From Bradyrhizobiaceae bacterium (GTDB lineage Bacteria > Bacteroidota > Ignavibacteria > Kapaibacteriales > Kapaibacteriaceae), in the NCBI GenBank assembly GCA_024103135.1, contig JAGFIZ010000082.1:1-42143 (forward strand): DNA of 42,143 bases, written 5' to 3'. The notes beneath the pieces were generated by a model that saw nothing but the letters and a program-made list of their open reading frames with translations, was not told where the DNA came from and did no database searches. Made by a program: the position numbers and the translations under genes. This document shows positions 1-8,366 of the stretch, one piece after another. Position 1 is the stretch's first letter, and each line of letters starts with the position of its first letter.

Positions 1-1
1 T

Positions 2-139
2 CCAGAACGCTTTTCACTGGGCCCCCGCTTCCGCGGGGGTGACGACACTTTCACGGGGGTGACGACCACTACTGTCTTCCCCGCGAACGCGGGGACCCAG
101 AACGCTTTTCACTAGGCCCCCGCTTCCGCGGGGGTGACG
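2..139. repeat. Cluster of REP-like GC-rich palindromes
   Basis: Two near-identical 43-base units (2-44 and 97-139, one mismatch seen) each contain an 18-base hairpin at 22-39 and 117-134, with arms CCCCCGC and GCGGGGG, followed by TGACG. Between them lie a partial copy (about 47-65) and a related hairpin at 79-94 with an AACG-type centre. The units resemble dispersed REP-like elements. The open frame through them is an artefact of the repeats. Confidence 0.75.
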
Positions 140-479
140 GTTTGCGCAGGGAAGACAGTAAAGGTTGTCGTCCTCCATGTGTAATAAGGTAAGTGGAGAC
201 AAGACGCGAGAAGCACTGACAATCAAGCGGGGGTAAGCTCAAACCTAAGACATCTCAAACTCCTATACACCCTCAGTTAGTAGCTTAATTTGCACTACGA
301 ATTGTGTCCAACTTTTTGTTGGCAGAGAGGGATCGATCATATGACACCGGTCACAGTGCTGTGCTCTAAAGTCGTCAACATTCCATGGTGCCTATCTGCA
401 TACAACTTTATTGATCCGCTGGGAAGTAACGGTGGTGAGTGTCGAACAGAATCACCAACAATGAACGGAAGGATAGGTA
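140..479. other. Non-coding stretch before the RCC1 gene
   Basis: I see no credible gene here. The region should carry the promoter of the gene at 480. Some AT-richer sequence around 285-325 resembles degenerate TAnnTTTG elements, but none matches exactly. A purine-rich stretch (GGAAGGATAGGT) directly before 480 is a plausible ribosome binding site. Confidence 0.4.
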
Positions 480-1892
480 ATGCTAGACCGTAATTGGCTG
501 CCTAGGTTGGTGTTTCTGTTTTCAATCATCATGTTTAGCTGTCCAAGGTCTTCAGCACAGCAAATCGTTGGATCGGATCGACATGCTTCGATCCTATGTG
601 CAAACGGAGCAGTATTCTCGTGGGGAGAGAATCGAGATGGACAGCTTGGTGATGGGACATTGGTAAGCCCAACGACAGCGGTGAAGACGATAGTCTCAAG
701 GGTGGCAAGACTATCTGTCCATGGCAGAGGCGCTGTTGCTGTTGACGATGAGGGCAAGGTGTTTGCATGGGGGACTGTTGCTCAGAAAAACTATGGCGTA
801 CCGTCGTGGGGGTGGGTTGAAACGATTCCGCGTCAGATTCCATTCGCTTCCGATGTGCGATTAGCTACTTGGAATGATTTTAACATATACTACCTGCTGA
901 CTGATATGACATTGTATGCGAGCGGGGCGAATACAAAAGGTCAGTATGGCAATGGTACAACTGAGCGTCAAGATACTGGAAGTGTGAAGGTTCTGGTGGA
1001 TTCAGTCATAGATGTCTTCTGTGCTAGAGCAACTGCATTTGCCGCACGCATTGACGGTGCGATACTCGCTTGGGGTTCTAACCAAGAAAACCAGATAGAT
1101 ACAACCTCGAAGAAGTACTACACGATGCCGCAGGTGATCCTGCGCACTCCCGGCATTGTTTCTACATGCGGTACATCTGGCGGAAACACAAACAACTCTG
1201 GTAGTATGCGAGTTGTTACGGTAGATGGGGACGTCTATGTTTGGGGTGACAACGACAAGAACCAGCTCGGAGTGTCGGGTCAGCCCCGGGTTGCTCTTCC
1301 AACCAAACTAATGTTGCACCGAAAGGTTATAGCCGTGAGCGGGGGAATCGATCATACCATAGTATTGCTCGATGATGGGTCAGTATGGACTTGGGGGGAC
1401 AATTTTTATGGTCAGCTCGGCAACCCTAGTCCAACCAACACCGTAGAGCCCACACCAGCAGTTGGGCTTTCCAACATCGTCGCCATTGGTGCCGGTGAGT
1501 ACTCATCATACGCGATCACGCGTGACGGTGAATTGTACGGTTGGGGAGATAACACCTACCGCCAACTGAATCTAGATACAACACCAATTCAGTACACACC
1601 AGTTCAATTGCCAGTACCGTGCAACCTTGCAACAGGAATTCGACAGAATACACCTTTGCCGGTTTCAACTTGTATGCCCAACCCCGTCCTTGATGTTTTC
1701 ACTGTCACTGTTGCTACTGGAACTACGAGAGTTGATGTGTTTTCAACCCATGGCAAACTTGTTCGAAGCTTACAGGTGACATCGACAGAAAGCGACATTA
1801 GCATTGATATTGCTTCAGAACCACCTGGTGTTTATGCCATAGTACAATCATCAGGTTCAAGGGTGTTCAGCACGACGTTGGTGAAACTGTGA
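480..1892 (+). CDS. Secreted RCC1-repeat beta-propeller protein with T9SS sorting domain
   Basis: The 470-residue protein starts with a signal peptide (basic start, hydrophobic core at about 9-20, ending near SSAQ). About seven RCC1-type repeats follow (roughly residues 45-370), each with a W-G-x-N or similar core such as WGENRDGQLG, WGDNDKNQLG and WGDNFYGQLG, which predicts a seven-bladed propeller. The last about 72 residues begin with MPNPVLDVF and end with the GVYAIVQ...LVKL pattern of a type A T9SS C-terminal domain, so the protein is probably exported across the outer membrane and anchored or released. The start is supported by a GGAAGGA-like ribosome binding site. The ligand or partner is unknown. 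In bacteria RCC1 repeats are a scaffold, and a nucleotide-exchange role should not be assumed. It stands alone, flanked by palindromic repeats. Confidence 0.87.
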   Translation: MLDRNWLPRLVFLFSIIMFSCPRSSAQQIVGSDRHASILCANGAVFSWGENRDGQLGDGTLVSPTTAVKTIVSRVARLSVHGRGAVAVDDEGKVFAWGTVAQKNYGVPSWGWVETIPRQIPFASDVRLATWNDFNIYYLLTDMTLYASGANTKGQYGNGTTERQDTGSVKVLVDSVIDVFCARATAFAARIDGAILAWGSNQENQIDTTSKKYYTMPQVILRTPGIVSTCGTSGGNTNNSGSMRVVTVDGDVYVWGDNDKNQLGVSGQPRVALPTKLMLHRKVIAVSGGIDHTIVLLDDGSVWTWGDNFYGQLGNPSPTNTVEPTPAVGLSNIVAIGAGEYSSYAITRDGELYGWGDNTYRQLNLDTTPIQYTPVQLPVPCNLATGIRQNTPLPVSTCMPNPVLDVFTVTVATGTTRVDVFSTHGKLVRSLQVTSTESDISIDIASEPPGVYAIVQSSGSRVFSTTLVKL

Positions 1893-1937
1893 TAAATAAG
1901 GCCTAGCCCAGCCTTCTCACAAGGGCTCGCCACCAGT

Positions 1938-2020
1938 CAACGACTGCGTTTGGAACCAACGGCCAATTATTCGGATTTCCTAACACCAGATCTCGATGTT
2001 GCCTTGCCCCGCAGTCGTTG
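1938..2020. repeat. Inverted repeat pair, 11-base arms
   Basis: CAACGACTGCG at 1938-1948 is the exact reverse complement of CGCAGTCGTTG at 2010-2020, with 61 bases between the arms. It lies 45 bases after the RCC1 gene. The wide spacing and lack of a T-run argue against a simple terminator. It may be the edges of a small degenerate repeat element. Confidence 0.5.
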
Positions 2021-2112
2021 GTGCTATTTTACTCAGTAACATCAAACCCAACCCATCAAACACAATTGCGGCATTGATCAAAGTACTGAGATCCTCACCC
2101 TAGATGGGATAT

Positions 2113-2185
2113 CCCCGCTTCCGCGGGGAAGACCAAAAGGAACTGGATCCCCGCTTCCGCGGGGGTGACACGCTTCCGCGGCAAC
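2113..2185. repeat. Second cluster of REP-like palindromes
   Basis: Hairpins with the same core as those at the window start (CCCCGCTTCCGCGGGG) occur at 2113-2128 and 2149-2165, with a partial third copy at 2171-2185. The second is followed by TGACA, matching the TGACG that trails the first cluster. The 1893-2342 interval otherwise holds only the inverted repeat at 1938-2020 and the putative promoter near 2231; I see no gene in it. Confidence 0.72.
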
Positions 2186-2206
2186 AGCCCTCTATTGCGG
2201 ATACAA

Positions 2207-2238
2207 TTGTCCGTTAAAAGCGGGAATCCGTAGCTTTG
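2207..2238 (+). promoter_or_regulatory. Bacteroidota-type promoter for the globin-Rrf2 pair
   Basis: TTG at 2207-2209 and TAGCTTTG at 2231-2238 are separated by 21 bases, matching the Bacteroidota primary sigma consensus TTG/TTTG-N19-21-TAnnTTTG. Transcription would start near 2245, about 100 bases before the globin start codon. The leader holds a CATGT...ACATG inverted repeat (about 2259-2281) that could be an operator for the downstream Rrf2 protein, which is speculative. Confidence 0.5.
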
Positions 2239-2342
2239 CATCGCTGCTCCGCGATACCCATGTACTCTTTGACGACATGTGCGGGTGGAGTTGCTTGGAT
2301 GTCAGGATTCATCATGTACACGATAGTGGCTATTCAAACGCT

Positions 2343-2756
2343 ATGAACAACGTCGAAACACAGAAGGCCGATATCGCCAACCGATCGGATGTGCGGTTGT
2401 TGGTGGAAACGTTTTACGGGCATATCCGGGCGGACGAACAGTTGGCTCCGGTTTTTGCTCTTCGAATTCAGGATGATGGATGGGAACCACATCTGCAGAA
2501 GATGACCTTGTTCTGGTCGCACCTGCTGCTGCAGGAAGAAGGATATTCCGGACATCCGCTTCGCGAGCATTTTGGATTGCCGGTTTCACGTGATCACTTT
2601 TCACGCTGGCTCCATCTATGGCGTGAATCGGTTAATACCCTGTTCGCTGGCCCTAGAGCTACCGATGCACTTGTAAAGGCGCAAAACATTGCTGCCGTCT
2701 TCCAGTCTAGACTGCTGGATCCGCAGTCAGCCATGTTCGTATACACTCAGCGGTAA
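2343..2756 (+). CDS. Group III truncated haemoglobin
   Basis: This 137-residue 2-on-2 globin probably binds haem and handles O2 or NO in the cytoplasm. It fits the group III pattern of the Campylobacter Ctb type: FY at B10 (Y25), W-x-x-H at E7 (H50), a FW pair at 57-58, the proximal-type histidine in REHFGL (H76) and the G8-region tryptophan (W89). I chose ATG 2343 because homology begins shortly after it. An in-frame start at 2277 would add residues unlike the family. The stop codon is separated by one base from the next gene, an Rrf2 regulator, so the two are co-transcribed. The pairing points to a nitrosative-stress role, which is inferred. Confidence 0.88.
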   Translation: MNNVETQKADIANRSDVRLLVETFYGHIRADEQLAPVFALRIQDDGWEPHLQKMTLFWSHLLLQEEGYSGHPLREHFGLPVSRDHFSRWLHLWRESVNTLFAGPRATDALVKAQNIAAVFQSRLLDPQSAMFVYTQR

Positions 2757-2757
2757 C

Positions 2758-3189
2758 ATGCTCTCCGAGGCATGTAAATATGGCATCCGTGCCGTAGTGT
2801 ACCTTGCTACACAGCATGACGATGATGTGAAACACACCGTTCGTGAGATTGCTGCTGCGATCAAGGCACCACAGGCATTCGTCGCGAAGATTCTTCAAGA
2901 CCTCAGCAGGGAGCACATCATCTCTGCAGCAAAAGGGCCGAACGGCGGCATGTTCCTTACGAAGGCGCAAGCACGACAGCCACTGCTTAATGTGATCAAT
3001 GCCATCGATGGCATGCAGGTATTCACGGCATGCGGCCTGGGTCTGCCTGCCTGCAACGCAAGCCGACCATGCCCCATCCACCATGAGTATGCTCGTCATC
3101 GCGATGGACTGCTCTATGCCTACAAACACACGCGCATCAACACACTGGCGAATAACGTCGAGGTGGGCGACTGTGTGCTGCACCGCTAA
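2758..3189 (+). CDS. Rrf2-family regulator with three-cysteine (NsrR/IscR-like) motif
   Basis: The 143-residue winged-helix protein has the typical Rrf2 start (MLSEACKYGIRAVVYLA) and a helix-turn-helix with the APQAFVAKILQDL segment at 37-49. Three cysteines are spaced C92-x6-C99-x5-C105 and followed by PIH, the iron-sulfur ligand pattern of NsrR/IscR-type members. It therefore probably carries an Fe-S cluster that senses NO or redox state and represses its own operon. ATG 2758 is preferred over an in-frame start at 2689 inside the globin gene because Rrf2 proteins begin at this methionine. Its immediate linkage to a truncated haemoglobin favours an NO-sensing role. RsrR-like or IscR-like sensing cannot be excluded. 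Confidence 0.88.
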   Translation: MLSEACKYGIRAVVYLATQHDDDVKHTVREIAAAIKAPQAFVAKILQDLSREHIISAAKGPNGGMFLTKAQARQPLLNVINAIDGMQVFTACGLGLPACNASRPCPIHHEYARHRDGLLYAYKHTRINTLANNVEVGDCVLHR

Positions 3190-3250
3190 CTATGTTCACG
3201 AAGTTCTTCGCTAGTGCATGAGTTGAGGTAAGGGGCTTTGTACCTGTAGC

Positions 3251-4576
3251 TTATTGTTTCTTGTCAATAATCGACTCGGGCATCGTCGTCACTGCCTCCT
3301 TCATCGCCTGAGCAAATCGCCGCATCTCGTGAACCGTAGTGTAGACGTTTGGCGTTACTCGCAATCCGTTGAATTGTTCATGGGTAATGGCTACAGTAAA
3401 GATTCGATGCTTGCTTAACAGCCACTCACTGAGCTTTACGTGATCTACCTTGTCGATGTGAACATTGACAATCGCACATTGGTTTGCTGGATCGGCAATG
3501 TTGGTGTTGAAAGAGACTCCTGCCAATGCACCGACTTCTTCTGTCCACAATGAGTGCAGGTATCTGAATCGTGCAGCCTTGCGCTCCAATCCGATGGACT
3601 TCAGGAGTAGCACTGCATCAGACAATGCATTGTGCATTGCTGCGCTGTGCGTACCGATCTCTTCATACTTGCGTATGTCTGCCTCTTGTCCGCTATTCGA
3701 TGCCATCAAGCTCCAGATCGATGGTATGAGGTCCTTTCGCACATAGAGCATGCCCGTTCCAATTGGTCCGCTTAACCACTTGTGCAAGGATGTCCCATAC
3801 ACATCGCAGCCTATTGCATCACGCGTCAACGGAAACTGCGCAAATGCATGCGCTCCGTCAATGATGCTCATGAGATTGTGCTGCCTGGCCAGCGCGCAGA
3901 GCTTGCCGACGGGTAGAATCTGTCCAGTTAGAAAAACCGTCTGCGACGCATGAAGCACCTTGGTTCTTGACGTGATCGCTGCACGATAGGCATCAACAAC
4001 ATCGTCGGCATTCATCACCGGGACGTCGAACTTCACTCTTTTGACGACGATTCCATCCCTCTTTGCACGCTGATCCCATGCTGCAAGCATCCGGGGATAA
4101 TCCTGCGTACTAATCACCACTTCGTCGCCTGGCTTAAGGTCAATGCCAAGCTGCGCTGTCTGCAATGCCTCGCTCGCATTGCGAGTTATGGCAACCTCCT
4201 CTGCACTACAGCCAAACACGCTGGCTAGTTCGTGGCGGACGGTTTCTACATGCGACTCTTGATGACGCCACATTTCATACGATGGAATCTGATTCGCCTG
4301 CTGGGTAAGGCGGATGAACGTCTCCATCACGCTGCGTGGTGCTGGGGATACACCGCCATTATTCAGATTCACGATGGTGCGGTCTACGCTATACGCTTGC
4401 TGCACCTGCATCCAGAAGTCCTCGTCATCTGCGGACTCCAAAGCCCCCTTCCCGCCATCATACAAGGCGATGTCGCTTAAGGCACGTTGAAACGTACTTG
4501 ACGTCGCAAGTGGTGCGTTGAAGTATGCGCCTGTAACACTGGCAGCAAGAGCGGATAGGACTGATCTGCGATGCAT
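3251..4576 (-). CDS. Class V aminotransferase-fold PLP enzyme (isopenicillin N epimerase-like)
   Basis: The 441-residue protein belongs to the class V aminotransferase/cysteine desulfurase superfamily. The PLP-contacting D240-x-A-H243 motif (IIDGAHAF) precedes the Schiff-base lysine K266 in SLHKWLSGPIGTG, in the CefD-like arrangement. No desulfurase-type active cysteine loop was recognised. The N terminus (MHRRSVLSALAASV, then an Ala/Thr-rich stretch) resembles a weak Tat or lipid-free export leader, and the enzyme core starts near residue 50, so it may be periplasmic. The substrate is unknown; epimerase, lyase or transaminase activity are all possible. It is convergent with the Rrf2 gene. 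Confidence 0.8.
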   Translation of the reverse strand: MHRRSVLSALAASVTGAYFNAPLATSSTFQRALSDIALYDGGKGALESADDEDFWMQVQQAYSVDRTIVNLNNGGVSPAPRSVMETFIRLTQQANQIPSYEMWRHQESHVETVRHELASVFGCSAEEVAITRNASEALQTAQLGIDLKPGDEVVISTQDYPRMLAAWDQRAKRDGIVVKRVKFDVPVMNADDVVDAYRAAITSRTKVLHASQTVFLTGQILPVGKLCALARQHNLMSIIDGAHAFAQFPLTRDAIGCDVYGTSLHKWLSGPIGTGMLYVRKDLIPSIWSLMASNSGQEADIRKYEEIGTHSAAMHNALSDAVLLLKSIGLERKAARFRYLHSLWTEEVGALAGVSFNTNIADPANQCAIVNVHIDKVDHVKLSEWLLSKHRIFTVAITHEQFNGLRVTPNVYTTVHEMRRFAQAMKEAVTTMPESIIDKKQ

Positions 4577-4621
4577 GGTAGCCTTAGGTAGTCACGACAA
4601 ATATCGTCCTGATATCACTTG

Positions 4622-4747
4622 TTATGGCAAGCGAACAACCTTTCCTGACAAGACGGATGTGTTGCTTGCCACTGTTACGTAGTACAAGCCTGCTGGAAGC
4701 CCCGACATGTTGATCACACATTCACCATGGAACTGCAGTTTCATACG
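4622..4747 (-). pseudogene. T9SS C-terminal domain tail, in frame after a TAG stop
   Basis: Reading on through the TAG that ends the neighbouring BNR protein (4748-4750), the same frame stays open for 41 codons to a TAA at 4622-4624. The peptide contains INMSGLPAGLYYVTVAS and ends SGKVVRLP, a clear match to the last half of a type A T9SS sorting domain. The first half of the domain (YPNP and the D-x-x-G-R strand) is missing, although the upstream protein ends in QYP, possibly its first residues. I read this as a tail separated from its gene by a nonsense mutation plus internal deletion. Sequencing error or readthrough are alternatives. Confidence 0.75.
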
Positions 4748-5773
4748 CTAGGGATACTGGAGTCGAACAATGCCTTGCCGTGGCATGAGTTCTTGCGAGG
4801 TAAACAGGTAGGGCCCTTTAACAGCTAGTGCATCAACACGCTGAGGGAAAGGTACGGTCGTGCCACGTCCGATATCAATGCAGGGAATGTTGGAGAGCGA
4901 GCGTGGTATGGTTACAATACCTTCACTAGCGACAAGGCGAACACCGTCGACCTTCTTCACCGATGGATGGATGGTAACATCCTGCCAGGGTCCACCATTG
5001 GTGGAGGTGACGGAGCGGACAGTACCGGAGGGCTGGTTAGCAAGGAGCTGAATTCGTTGCAGTCCACCACTGCTGCTGATGACTGCTCCGGCAATCCTTC
5101 CAATCGGCGACCGCTCAAACGTCCACGTTTGACCAGTATCGGTGGTAATCAGATATCGCTGTGAGTTCATCCCGATGACCAGCGTCCCTCCGTCCCATGC
5201 GGCCGACCTTGCATTGAACGAACCAATGCTTTCCGTAGGTGGCTCGGCCAGCATGGCTATGCTTGGCGTCCACGATGCACCGCCATCGGTCGTTCGAGCA
5301 ACGACCCACTTCCGTTCGATTTTTCTTCCTTGAGTTCCGAGGACAACACCAACCCGCGGGTTGAAGAAGTGAATGAACAATGGGTTGCTGATGTCCATCA
5401 TTGCAGGATTCACCTCTAGCCAAGTTTTCCCATCCAGTGTCCGCGCCAGCCACGTGGTGTCATCACGGTTGATGATGGCATAGGCATGTACGGCATTGAC
5501 AGCAGCAATGCTGATCCCCCACCGCCACCAGTCCGGTGTAATACAGCTAGTATCCCAGCTGGTGCCGTTATTCGTGCTGCGGACGGCATAAACGCCGGCA
5601 ATGGTAGGTAAACGGTCGACGTTGCTCGACGTGATGCCCCAGAGCGTAATACCGTCGGCCGACGTATCAATCTGCATGACGCTATTGGTTTGGAAGTCGA
5701 GCTTTAGGTCGACAACCTGTGCAGGAGCCGTTGTTGCTATAATCAAGAAGCAAAGAAGTATCACCATGGGCAT
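4748..5773 (-). CDS. Secreted BNR/Asp-box repeat protein, truncated before its T9SS tail
   Basis: The 341-residue protein has a signal peptide (MPMVILLCFLIIATTAPAQ) and several BNR/Asp-box motifs of the S/T-x-D/N-x-G-x-x-W type (STNNGTSW, TTDGGASW, TTDTGQTW, STNGGPW), which predict a sortilin- or sialidase-like propeller. No catalytic sialidase residues were identified, so no enzyme activity is assigned. It stops at an in-frame TAG, and the frame then continues into 41 codons of T9SS sorting-domain tail. The product as read would reach the periplasm but lack the outer-membrane sorting signal. An alternative start two codons in (MVILL) is possible. It is divergent from the chaperone gene at 5841. 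Confidence 0.75.
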   Translation of the reverse strand: MPMVILLCFLIIATTAPAQVVDLKLDFQTNSVMQIDTSADGITLWGITSSNVDRLPTIAGVYAVRSTNNGTSWDTSCITPDWWRWGISIAAVNAVHAYAIINRDDTTWLARTLDGKTWLEVNPAMMDISNPLFIHFFNPRVGVVLGTQGRKIERKWVVARTTDGGASWTPSIAMLAEPPTESIGSFNARSAAWDGGTLVIGMNSQRYLITTDTGQTWTFERSPIGRIAGAVISSSGGLQRIQLLANQPSGTVRSVTSTNGGPWQDVTIHPSVKKVDGVRLVASEGIVTIPRSLSNIPCIDIGRGTTVPFPQRVDALAVKGPYLFTSQELMPRQGIVRLQYP

Positions 5774-5840
5774 GACAAAATTTACGCACCACAGTTGGCT
5801 TTCTGTCCTGCCTTACCACAAGTTCTCGGTATTTTCATGA

Positions 5841-7649
5841 ATGATTGCAGCATTACTCATCATCACCTGCCTTTGCTCCCTCCCTACCGCACTTGCAGCG
5901 CAGAGTGCAGATCAACCGGCAAGCATGGTTGGCATCGTCAATGCCGACACGTTGTGGTTGGACGCCTTTGCGCGTGAGGTAGGCCGCAAGTCGGAGCTCA
6001 ACGCCATGGGTGGTACGGCTTCGGCAGCCGATATCATGGAGCAGACCTGGAAGTCTACCGTGCGGAGGACCGTCCTAAATCAAGAAGCGGCCAAACGTCA
6101 TATCACCATTAGCCAGGAGCAGGTGGACAGTGTACTCTTGACCGACACACCGGAATTCGTTCGGCGTGGAGTCCTTGATGCCAAGGGTAAGTTCGACAAG
6201 GCAATGCTACGAGCAATGTTGTTTGCGCCTGATTCTCTTGCGCGCGCACGGCTACCTAAGGCATCGGCGGCTTCGATCAAAAAGAATGCCGACGCTATAC
6301 GTTCAACCATGAACCAACTGCGTCAGCGCATGGCCGATGTGTTACAAGAAGAGCGCTTACGCATGGAGATTGTTCAGACCATGCCAGTAGATACTGCCAT
6401 GCTAAAGAAGAAGTTTGACGAGTGGCGTCATTCAGCAACGGCTGACGTTGTCTATCTACCCTGCAAACAGCAAACGTTTTCGCCTACCGATGCCGACGTT
6501 CAGGCGTGGTATCGAGCCGACTCGCTTCGGTATAGCACAAAAACATCCATGCGGCAGCTTGGTGTGCTTACGTGGGAGACAACAGCTGCACCGTTTGACT
6601 CGACCTTGGTGTTGCGCAATGTTCGAACGTTCATGTCGATGATCAACGGAGAACACAATCCAGAGAAGCGCGACTCGATTTGGAATTCTGTCGCTCAGAC
6701 CGTTCAAAGCACCTATACGTATCTCGACCCCGACAGCTCGTCACACGAGCTCTTCTACAACGAAGTCACCAAGACCCGTGGCGGCAAGGTAGGTACATGC
6801 GTTGGCCCGATCATGCACCCCGACGGAATCCACATCATCCTTGTTGATAGTGTGTTAGGCAAGAAGAAACCCGTCTATGCAGTACGGGTGATATTGGCGC
6901 CGATAACGGCAGGACAGCAGACGATGGACAGCATCATTGCCGAAGTCAAGTCAGCCGTACAACAATTCCGCTCCGGCACTTCGATCGAGACGTTGGCCAA
7001 GACCTATCACAAGACCTTCGTCGTAACCAAATGGGTTGCCCCTTCCGACAAGTTGTTTGATAGCTATCGATTGGTACAAGCAGCGTTTGACACGCCTGTC
7101 GGTGGTGTTACCGATCCGATCGACACACCTGACCATGGAATCATGCTTGCCTTTACGATCGACACCATCCCCCCAGGCACCATGCCCATCGAAGCAGCTC
7201 GTGAGCGCATCGTTGCGGATATGCAGGCCGATTATGCATGCAAAAGCATGACGCGTCAGGCAGAGTCGATGCGTGCCGTAACAACACGTCTGCCTGACGG
7301 ACGAATGTTTGTAGCCGAGTCCATACCAACAAGTTCAATCTGGCGCGACGTAGAGGTTGATGCTTCCGGTTTTGTTGGCCCTGAGGTCTATGATCCTACG
7401 GCATCACTGGCCATACGGCGCGGAACGCCCAACACCATCATGGGTCCATTCCGCGGCGATGCCGGCTGGTGGGTTGCGAACGTTCAGAGCACACAGATCA
7501 ACACCGAGGTATCCTTTGCACAATGGCTACAGACCGACGGAGCCATGGTTCTTGCAGAGGCGCAATCAACGATGTGGGATAACTGGCTTGCCAAGGCGAT
7601 TGACTCTGCATCGGTGATGGATCTGCGCTGGATGTACTTCCGTTACTAG
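5841..7649 (+). CDS. SurA/PpiD-like periplasmic peptidyl-prolyl isomerase/chaperone
   Basis: The 602-residue protein has a signal peptide (hydrophobic 2-18, ending LAAQ), then a SurA_N-like helical domain (about 30-200) with EQTWKSTVRRTVLNQEAAKRHI followed by ISQEQVDSVL, typical of the chaperone fold that recruits unfolded outer-membrane proteins. Parvulin-like segments follow: a poorly conserved one near 200-330 and another at about 335-440 (YAVRVILAPI ... SGTSIETLAKTY ... TPVGGVTDPIDTPDHGIMLAF). The parvulin signature is degenerate, so chaperone activity is more certain than isomerase activity. The C-terminal 150 residues are unassigned. A short gap separates it from the HAD gene, suggesting one transcript. 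Confidence 0.78.
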   Translation: MIAALLIITCLCSLPTALAAQSADQPASMVGIVNADTLWLDAFAREVGRKSELNAMGGTASAADIMEQTWKSTVRRTVLNQEAAKRHITISQEQVDSVLLTDTPEFVRRGVLDAKGKFDKAMLRAMLFAPDSLARARLPKASAASIKKNADAIRSTMNQLRQRMADVLQEERLRMEIVQTMPVDTAMLKKKFDEWRHSATADVVYLPCKQQTFSPTDADVQAWYRADSLRYSTKTSMRQLGVLTWETTAAPFDSTLVLRNVRTFMSMINGEHNPEKRDSIWNSVAQTVQSTYTYLDPDSSSHELFYNEVTKTRGGKVGTCVGPIMHPDGIHIILVDSVLGKKKPVYAVRVILAPITAGQQTMDSIIAEVKSAVQQFRSGTSIETLAKTYHKTFVVTKWVAPSDKLFDSYRLVQAAFDTPVGGVTDPIDTPDHGIMLAFTIDTIPPGTMPIEAARERIVADMQADYACKSMTRQAESMRAVTTRLPDGRMFVAESIPTSSIWRDVEVDASGFVGPEVYDPTASLAIRRGTPNTIMGPFRGDAGWWVANVQSTQINTEVSFAQWLQTDGAMVLAEAQSTMWDNWLAKAIDSASVMDLRWMYFRY

Positions 7650-7688
7650 CACCACTCGTCACCCATACTTCTTTTCTCAGGCAACACC

Positions 7689-8345
7689 ATGACCGTTTTG
7701 CTTGACGTTGGAAACGTCTTGTATCACATCGACTTTGACAAGGTTGTCGATTCCTTGTCCAACCTACCTGGCTACAACGGCGCAAACATCCTTTGCAGCG
7801 TAGATCAACTCGATCCACTCTTCGAGGACGTTGATTGTGGACGGATCACGACGTCGGAGTTTTGTCAGCACCTCCGCAACCGTTTCGGCTTCACCACTTC
7901 GGATGACGTCATCATCGAAGCATGGAACTCCATTCTCATCGAACCATTTGACTTTGCCTGTACCATACCGCAGCGCATACGCAAGGTTGTTGCAGAATCA
8001 CATCCTGACGTCGACCTTCGAATTGCTCTACTCTCCAACATCTCTGCACCGCACCTCGACAAGGCCGTGCGCACCTTTCCACTCATGCAGGATCCTCATG
8101 CATACGGTGTAGATGCCACCTACTACTCATTCCAGCTTGGTATGCGCAAACCCGATCCAGCATTGTTCCTTCACGTGTGCCGACAGGAGCAGGCGCCTCC
8201 GCACAACGTCGTGTTGTTCGACGACAGTGCTGCCAACGTTGCTGCTGCACGTGGTGTTGGCATCCACGCCATTCGTGTTACGCCTGGCGATGCGGATTTC
8301 GCATTCCATAGCCCCCTGCCGATGTTGTCGCTTTCGTCGTCCTGA
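7689..8345 (+). CDS. HAD-superfamily phosphatase, YihX-like subfamily
   Basis: The 218-residue cytoplasmic hydrolase carries HAD motif I as LLDVGNVLY, with nucleophile D6 and glycine in place of the usual second aspartate, as in E. coli YihX (alpha-glucose-1-phosphate phosphatase) and related HAD-IA proteins. Motif II is LLSNIS, motif III lysine is in RKPDPALF and motif IV is FDDSAANV. The cap region (about 20-95) is alpha-helical as in HAD-IA. A sugar-phosphate substrate is plausible but unproven. It follows the SurA-like gene by 39 bases and its 3' end lies just before the riboswitch promoter of the next unit. Confidence 0.85.
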   Translation: MTVLLDVGNVLYHIDFDKVVDSLSNLPGYNGANILCSVDQLDPLFEDVDCGRITTSEFCQHLRNRFGFTTSDDVIIEAWNSILIEPFDFACTIPQRIRKVVAESHPDVDLRIALLSNISAPHLDKAVRTFPLMQDPHAYGVDATYYSFQLGMRKPDPALFLHVCRQEQAPPHNVVLFDDSAANVAAARGVGIHAIRVTPGDADFAFHSPLPMLSLSSS

Positions 8346-8366
8346 CGTCAGTATTCGCCTCCGTCA

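Noticed and set aside
2-139. Possible CRISPR array in the repeated hairpins
   Set aside because: Only two full units with irregular content between them; no regular spacers and no cas genes.
14-226. Open frame of 70 codons on the minus strand at the window start
   Set aside because: It is made of translated palindromic repeats, with no family match or ribosome binding site.
290-493. Small open frame of 67 codons before the RCC1 gene
   Set aside because: No family features, and it overlaps the RCC1 start region; treated as non-coding.
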